Shown here piece after piece: positions 3,962 through 7,677 of a stretch of DNA of 7,677 bases. A program made the translations under genes and the position numbers. The stretch lies in NCBI GenBank assembly GCA_001515185.1, contig LQHI01000022.1:1-7677 (forward strand), in the 5' to 3' direction. The notes beneath the pieces were generated by a model, which saw only the letters and a program-made list of their open reading frames with translations, was not told the origin of the DNA and made no database searches. Each line of letters starts with the position of its first letter. Within the stretch, counting starts at the first letter, position 1. This DNA comes from Hadesarchaea archaeon DG-33. GTDB taxonomy: Archaea; Hadarchaeota; Hadarchaeia; Hadarchaeales; Hadarchaeaceae.

Positions 3962-5818
3962 ATGTCACGTAAAGTAATTTTCATCTTAATCATGCTTTTA
4001 GCCATATACGGGCTCTTAAGCAATTTTCACCCCGGCGGGTTGATGGCCTATATCTTCCCCTCAGCTTGCTGGGCCCTACTAGCCCTCGCGACGGTATGGG
4101 CTTGTGGCCTCCAAAGGATAAGGTCATGGTTCGACAAGCGAGTGACCATCGTGGCAGCGCTCGTGGCGATCTTTTACGTAATCATCTACATGGACATTGG
4201 CCTTTTCACGGGCTTCGGAAGGAGCCCCTTATCGTTCACGCCCGAGGCTCTGACGGTCAACTTAATTTTGGTTTCATCAACCCTTCTCGGAATGGAACTC
4301 TCTAGAGCATACCTCATAAAAAGTTTCGGACGGAGGAGGCCGTTTCTAACAATCGGGCTGGTAACCCTTCTTTACTCCTCCATAAGTGCGTCCATACTCG
4401 GGCTCCTGAGCTTTAGCGACCCCTTGGCGTTAACTAAATTTTTGGGTACCGGGCTTCTGCCAGTCATCGCGGTAAACTTTGTGGCTTCTTACCTCGCCTT
4501 CATAGGCGGACCTATCGCCTCTCTAGCTTATCGCGCTCCACTTATGGCCATTATGTGGTTTGCGCCCATTCTGCCGAACCTCTCCTGGGGTATTGAAGCC
4601 CTTTTAGGCGTTATGGCCCCAACCATGAGCTTCTTGGTGATCAACCAGTTCATCCCCACGGCCACCCTGAGGAGATCAGGCCTACCTGTCGAAACCAAGG
4701 GGCTCGGTAGGAACAGGAGATCCTCCCTGCGGGGATGGATGGTAGTGTCCGTCTTCTGCGTCCTAGTCGTGTGGACTTCAACAGGACTCTTGGGAATCCA
4801 GCCGACTACGATGATAAGCGGGAGCATGAGGCCGACAATGGACGTCGGGGACGTAGCGATCGTTCTAGATGCGCCAGCCGACTCGATCCAGACAGGGGAT
4901 ATAATCCAGTTCTGGAGGGACGGGGAGATGGTTATCCATCGGGTGGTCGAAGTCAGCGACGCAGAAACCGGAAAGCTCTTCGTGACTAAAGGCGATGCCA
5001 ACCGAGAACCGGACGCAGCGCTCGTGTACCCAGGCCAAGTGAGGGGCAAGGTTGTTCTGAACATACCTAAGGTGGGGTGGGCTGTGATAGCCATCAGGGA
5101 CTTCTTCAACAGCTTGTGGTCGTTCTTTTCGGCTCATCCCGCGCTAACAGTGTTGGCAATCATTTCAGGGGCTTTCATCTTCTATGTGCTTCGCTCTTAC
5201 AAAAATCGGCCGGTCAAGAGTTGGAAGGGCTTGAGGTGGAGCAGGAAGAGTCTGAGCGGCCAAAAGTTCATCATCCCACTCAGCTCGGTTTTGATAGTGA
5301 TGGCAATAACAGGGCTCGCCTATTCCCATTGGAGCGACACCATCTACATAAGCGGCACCATTAAAACGGGCCATTGGCGCGCTATAATAGACTCTTACAA
5401 AGTCCTCAGCCCGTATGATGATGATCTCATAACAAAACAACTATCGGCCGACAACCGCACGCTCCAGATCTCGTCCGATAACGTGTTTTCAAGCTGGTAC
5501 GCTTGGGTTGGATTAAAGATTCACAACACGGGGACCGTACCGGTCAAGGTAAAGTCACCTACTTATGGATTTGATCCTGATAACGTCGAGAACAGCTTCG
5601 AAATAGAGACATATTTCTATGGCCCCTACACCGGAGGGGCAATCCCAAAGGAGGTTTGGGCGCATGCAAAAGTAAAGACTCTTCCTGTCCTCCCCTCTGA
5701 CCCCCCTCCGATAATCGATCCGTGCCAGCACGCAATCGTTTGGATAAAGCTGCATAGTGTCGACAATCTCGGAGCGGTTCAAATATCCATCACGGTAACC
5801 AACGAGCTGGCAGTTTAA
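3962..5818 (+). CDS. Polytopic SipW-type signal peptidase I fused to a TasA-like domain
   Basis: This is a 618-residue membrane protease (numbered from ATG 3962). Residues 1-280 hold about eight hydrophobic helices, unlike the one or two of ordinary signal peptidases. The catalytic domain follows: MISGSMRPTM with nucleophile Ser288, VIHRVV with His326 (the ER/SipW-type base replacing Lys), and TKGDANREPD with Asp345 and Asp351. A helix (391-410) returns to the cytoplasm, followed by a very basic loop. A second signal-like segment then ends ITGLAYS before HWSDTIYISGTIKTG (cut expected after Ser455), followed by a TasA-like domain with NTGTVPV and IIDPCQ. The junction copies that of the two upstream secreted proteins, so the enzyme may cut its own tail loose. 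The domain keeps one cysteine against their eight. The stop is 14 bp before the next gene. Confidence 0.85.
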   Translation: MSRKVIFILIMLLAIYGLLSNFHPGGLMAYIFPSACWALLALATVWACGLQRIRSWFDKRVTIVAALVAIFYVIIYMDIGLFTGFGRSPLSFTPEALTVNLILVSSTLLGMELSRAYLIKSFGRRRPFLTIGLVTLLYSSISASILGLLSFSDPLALTKFLGTGLLPVIAVNFVASYLAFIGGPIASLAYRAPLMAIMWFAPILPNLSWGIEALLGVMAPTMSFLVINQFIPTATLRRSGLPVETKGLGRNRRSSLRGWMVVSVFCVLVVWTSTGLLGIQPTTMISGSMRPTMDVGDVAIVLDAPADSIQTGDIIQFWRDGEMVIHRVVEVSDAETGKLFVTKGDANREPDAALVYPGQVRGKVVLNIPKVGWAVIAIRDFFNSLWSFFSAHPALTVLAIISGAFIFYVLRSYKNRPVKSWKGLRWSRKSLSGQKFIIPLSSVLIVMAITGLAYSHWSDTIYISGTIKTGHWRAIIDSYKVLSPYDDDLITKQLSADNRTLQISSDNVFSSWYAWVGLKIHNTGTVPVKVKSPTYGFDPDNVENSFEIETYFYGPYTGGAIPKEVWAHAKVKTLPVLPSDPPPIIDPCQHAIVWIKLHSVDNLGAVQISITVTNELAV

Positions 5819-5832
5819 ATTTGGGGGTATAA

Positions 5833-6036
5833 ATGGTGGAAAGGAAAAAACTTTTGGAAAATTCCAGAAAAATCATTGAAAAAAGTGCAGCTGATCTAGA
5901 TCAAGCACGAAAGGAAAATCGGTCCCGACTGATATTAATGCGCAGGAAGGGTATACTGACCGAGCTGAAAGAAGAGCTTAAGAATATAAAACAAGAAAAT
6001 CTGGAACAAATGCTGAAAGCATTAGAAGTACCTTAA
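5833..6036 (+). CDS. Small charged coiled-coil protein
   Basis: This is a 67-residue protein with no signal peptide or membrane segment. It is rich in Lys, Glu and Leu, and almost wholly helical in prediction by eye (KKLLENSRKIIEKSAADLDQ, then LKEELKNIKQENLEQMLKAL), with heptad-like leucine and isoleucine spacing. GGGGGT at 5823-5828 serves as a ribosome-binding site. It starts 14 bp after the peptidase stop and is probably co-transcribed with it. I do not recognise a family. A cytoplasmic partner of the peptidase or of the DUF5305 tail is possible, but only its position supports that. Composition and a good ribosome-binding site make it likely real. Confidence 0.6.
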   Translation: MVERKKLLENSRKIIEKSAADLDQARKENRSRLILMRRKGILTELKEELKNIKQENLEQMLKALEVP

Positions 6037-6047
6037 ACTTGCCAAGC

Positions 6048-6068
6048 AAAAAATTCATAAAAATAATA
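6048..6068 (-). terminator. Candidate T-rich terminator for the cyclohydrolase gene
   Basis: On the minus strand this AT-rich stretch carries two T-runs (five and six T), about 90 nt past the cyclohydrolase stop. Otherwise the 6037-6157 gap holds only a weak hairpin (6093-6112). Low-confidence call on T-richness alone. Confidence 0.3.
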
Positions 6069-6157
6069 GAAACTAACTAAACTCACCTCAATCAAACTCA
6101 TCTTGAAGTTTGTTAAACATCAATTTAGACAGGCAAGATTTGGATTTATCAAATAAA

Positions 6158-6916
6158 TTATCCAGTTTTGTAAATGATTTGCTTCTTCGCCCCGCCCTTC
6201 CTGATCTCATGAAGCCCTTCGCTGGCCAAGCGCGCCGCTAGCTCAGCTGTTCGAGCAGCGCCTACGCCTGCCTTGAGATCGACCCCCACCTCACTCTTGA
6301 CCTTGGAGAAGACAGAAGTCAGCTCGCTTAGATTTAGGCCATTCGATGGGGCCATGAAGTTGTCTCCACCTGTGTAAAACACCAATGCATTCCTTTGTAT
6401 CAGCGCCGACATGAGCGAGAGGTAAGTTCGTTGGAGCCGGAGGTGAGTGTCGTATATAGGCTTGCTGTCTGTGAACAGCGCTGAATGGTTCACATCCATG
6501 TGGGCGAGTTGCACCCAATTTTCATCGGGTGAATTCACACAAGCACCGACAAGCGCTCCACTTCGCTTTGCGGATCTGCTGCTTCCAGCGTGCTGTAGGG
6601 CGATGGTCGCCTGAACCTGCGCCTCGTAGGACGTGGGGGCTGTGCCCACGCTCATGCTCACGGTCACCGGAAATTTTTCGTTCACAGCTTTTTGGATGGC
6701 AAGATGCTCATCGAGTGAAATTCCATTCGTTATCGCTAGCATGTTATCGAGCCTCGTCTGGAACGCTAGACCCTTATAAGAAGCAAACTGCCGTTCAAGC
6801 TCTGCAAATAGCTCAGCCTGTAGCGTTTGTAACTCTGCCTCCCCGTGGGGCTCTGGCGTAATGGTCCACGGGCCGTAATTGTCAATCTGCACGAGCGTCA
6901 GTTGGATTTTCTTCAT
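6158..6916 (-). CDS. gch3: GTP cyclohydrolase III
   Basis: This 252-residue cytoplasmic enzyme is recognisable along its whole length as the archaeal type III GTP cyclohydrolase (MJ0145-like). That family converts GTP to FAPy, the 2-amino-5-formylamino-6-ribosylaminopyrimidinone monophosphate, the first step of archaeal riboflavin/F420 synthesis. Marks in order are VQIDNYGPW (9-17), RLDNMLAITNGI (55-66), AHMDVNH (138-144), YDTHL, and TGGDNFMAPSNG (182-193), which resembles the GGDEF motif of nucleotide cyclases. A glycine-rich LKAGVGAARTAELAARLA lies near the end. The MJ0145 protein is about 268 residues, so this is close to full size. ATG 6916 is chosen because AGAGGG (6922-6927) lies 5 nt upstream; the in-frame GTG at 6922 overlaps that site. 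It is divergent from the methylthiotransferase. Confidence 0.93.
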   Translation of the reverse strand: MKKIQLTLVQIDNYGPWTITPEPHGEAELQTLQAELFAELERQFASYKGLAFQTRLDNMLAITNGISLDEHLAIQKAVNEKFPVTVSMSVGTAPTSYEAQVQATIALQHAGSSRSAKRSGALVGACVNSPDENWVQLAHMDVNHSALFTDSKPIYDTHLRLQRTYLSLMSALIQRNALVFYTGGDNFMAPSNGLNLSELTSVFSKVKSEVGVDLKAGVGAARTAELAARLASEGLHEIRKGGAKKQIIYKTG

Positions 6917-6964
6917 AAACACCCTCTGATTTTATTGCACAAAAGTATAATAAAAATTGATATC
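6917..6964. promoter_or_regulatory. 48-bp divergent promoter region
   Basis: GTATAATAAA (6945-6954) reads TATA-like on both strands. On the minus strand it would start transcripts near 6922-6924, a few bases before the cyclohydrolase ATG. On the plus strand no ribosome-binding site precedes ATG 6965, so a leaderless message is likely, although the box is a little close. Confidence 0.4.
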
Positions 6965-7677
6965 ATGCGTGTGTACTGCGAAAACTATGGCTGCACGATG
7001 AACCGAGGCGACGCCGAACTCATGTTGGGACAGCTCGCTGCAGCTGGGCACGAAGTGGTCCAGAACCCGGGCAAAGCTGACGCAATAATTGTCAACACAT
7101 GCGCCGTGAAGGGAACAACTCACCGAAGAATGCTGCGCCGCTTGAAAGAGCTCCGAAACTCGGACGAGAAGCGCGTAGTCGTGGCTGGCTGTTTGCCGCT
7201 CATCGATTTGGCATCGATTGAACAGATTGGGGTCTTTGCCGGCATTGTCTCATGTCGGTCCGTTGGTGAAATGGCTGAGGTCTTCGAACGTATAGCGCGT
7301 GAAGAACAAAATGTTCGAACACTAGCCGATCATGCCCAAGCTTCGCTCGAGCGATGTGAGCGCGATAGTAGCGATTTGCGAGGGCTGCACCTCGAATTGC
7401 AGCTACTGCTCGGTCAAGTTCGCACGGGGCAAACTACACAGCTTCGATGCTCGATCAATCCTCAGCGAGGTGGGGGCTGCAATCAATGCTGGCTATCGCG
7501 AAATCTTGCTCACAGCTCAAGATACAGCCGCCTACGGCTTAGACGCTGGGGTAAACCTACCTGAATTGCTCAATTTGATCACCTCGCTCGAGGGCAAGTT
7601 TAAAATCCGCATCGGGATGATGAACCCGCGAAACGTGAAACCGATTTTACCTGAGCTCCTTGATGCCTACGATAACG
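6965..7677 (+). CDS. tRNA t6A37 methylthiotransferase (e-MtaB/CDKAL1-like), frameshifted and cut by window edge
   Basis: This radical-SAM enzyme converts t6A to ms2t6A at position 37 of ANN-decoding tRNAs. The N-terminal MTTase domain is clear: VYCENYGCTMNRGDAELM with Cys10, IIVNTCAVKGTTHRRM with Cys46, and VVVAGCLP with Cys76, the three ligands of the auxiliary 4Fe-4S cluster. That frame loses all similarity after about residue 122. The family resumes one base over, from about 7326, as MPKLRSSD...AICEGCTSNCSYCSVKFARG, with the radical-SAM CX3CX2C codons at 7386, 7398 and 7407. It then runs through REILLTAQDTAAYGLD to IGMMNPRNVKPILPELL at the edge. The C-terminal TRAM domain would lie outside. 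ATG 6965 is the family start; the open frame back to 6845 overlaps the cyclohydrolase. Either a pseudogene or a one-base sequence error. Confidence 0.88.
7326..7340 (+). other. Frameshift site in the methylthiotransferase
   Basis: Upstream the coding frame has codons starting at 6965 plus multiples of three. Downstream it is offset by one extra base, and the downstream frame meets a stop at 7323-7325, so the change must lie just after that and before the PKLR codons. No classical slippery heptamer is visible. Confidence 0.75.

Noticed and set aside
4528..5109. 193-codon minus-strand frame inside the peptidase gene
   Set aside because: It lies opposite the catalytic motifs of the peptidase; low-complexity Thr/Ser/Pro composition and no start signal.
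6093..6112. Hairpin CAAACT/AGTTTG between the coiled-coil gene and the cyclohydrolase
   Set aside because: Only six pairs, all but two of them A-T, in AT-rich DNA, with no T-run after it on the plus strand; too weak to call a terminator.
6845..6964. Upstream extension of the methylthiotransferase frame to 6845
   Set aside because: It would overlap the cyclohydrolase gene and add 40 residues unlike the family; MRVYCENYGC at 6965 is the normal N-terminus.

Overview
The window looks archaeal. A GTP cyclohydrolase III (the archaeal-type, MJ0145-like enzyme), an archaeal/eukaryotic-type tRNA t6A methylthiotransferase, a small archaeal HTH_45-like winged-helix protein, TATA-like boxes and a Ser-His-Asp signal peptidase all point the same way. 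Shine-Dalgarno sequences precede most genes, one of which starts with TTG. Base composition is moderate, with AT-rich intergenic regions. A Bathyarchaeia-like or other TACK-side lineage is my guess; the sequence alone does not fix the taxon.

Layout: (1) 1-275, minus strand: the N-terminal part of a flavodoxin-fold protein running off the left edge. (2) 276-475: a divergent control region with four imperfect repeats spaced about 21 bp apart, next to a TATA box. (3) 476-976: two small winged-helix regulators, convergent, sharing a palindromic CTATAG that supplies both stop codons. (4) 1199-6036: the core of the window, five plus-strand genes. They are a DUF5305-like two-pass membrane protein, two cysteine-rich TasA/camelysin-like secreted proteins, a polytopic SipW-type signal peptidase whose C-terminus carries its own TasA-like domain behind a second signal-like segment, and a small coiled-coil protein. 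(5) 6158-6916, minus strand: GTP cyclohydrolase III. (6) 6965 to the right edge: a methylthiotransferase with a frameshift near 7326-7340, truncated by the window.

My reading of the core is an archaeal cell-surface fibre or matrix system related to Bacillus TasA/SipW and to the archaeal bundling pilin AbpA. The two small secreted proteins would be the subunits. The peptidase would cut their shared signal ending (Ala before HWSD), and probably also the matching site (Ser before HWSD) in its own tail. The DUF5305 protein is probably a membrane-anchored accessory. A 25-bp motif is shared upstream of the DUF5305 gene and the first subunit gene. The first subunit gene also has a leader able to fold into several hairpins, and a T-rich terminator-like tract lies between the subunit genes and the peptidase gene. 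Together these suggest co-regulation, with more subunit made than peptidase.
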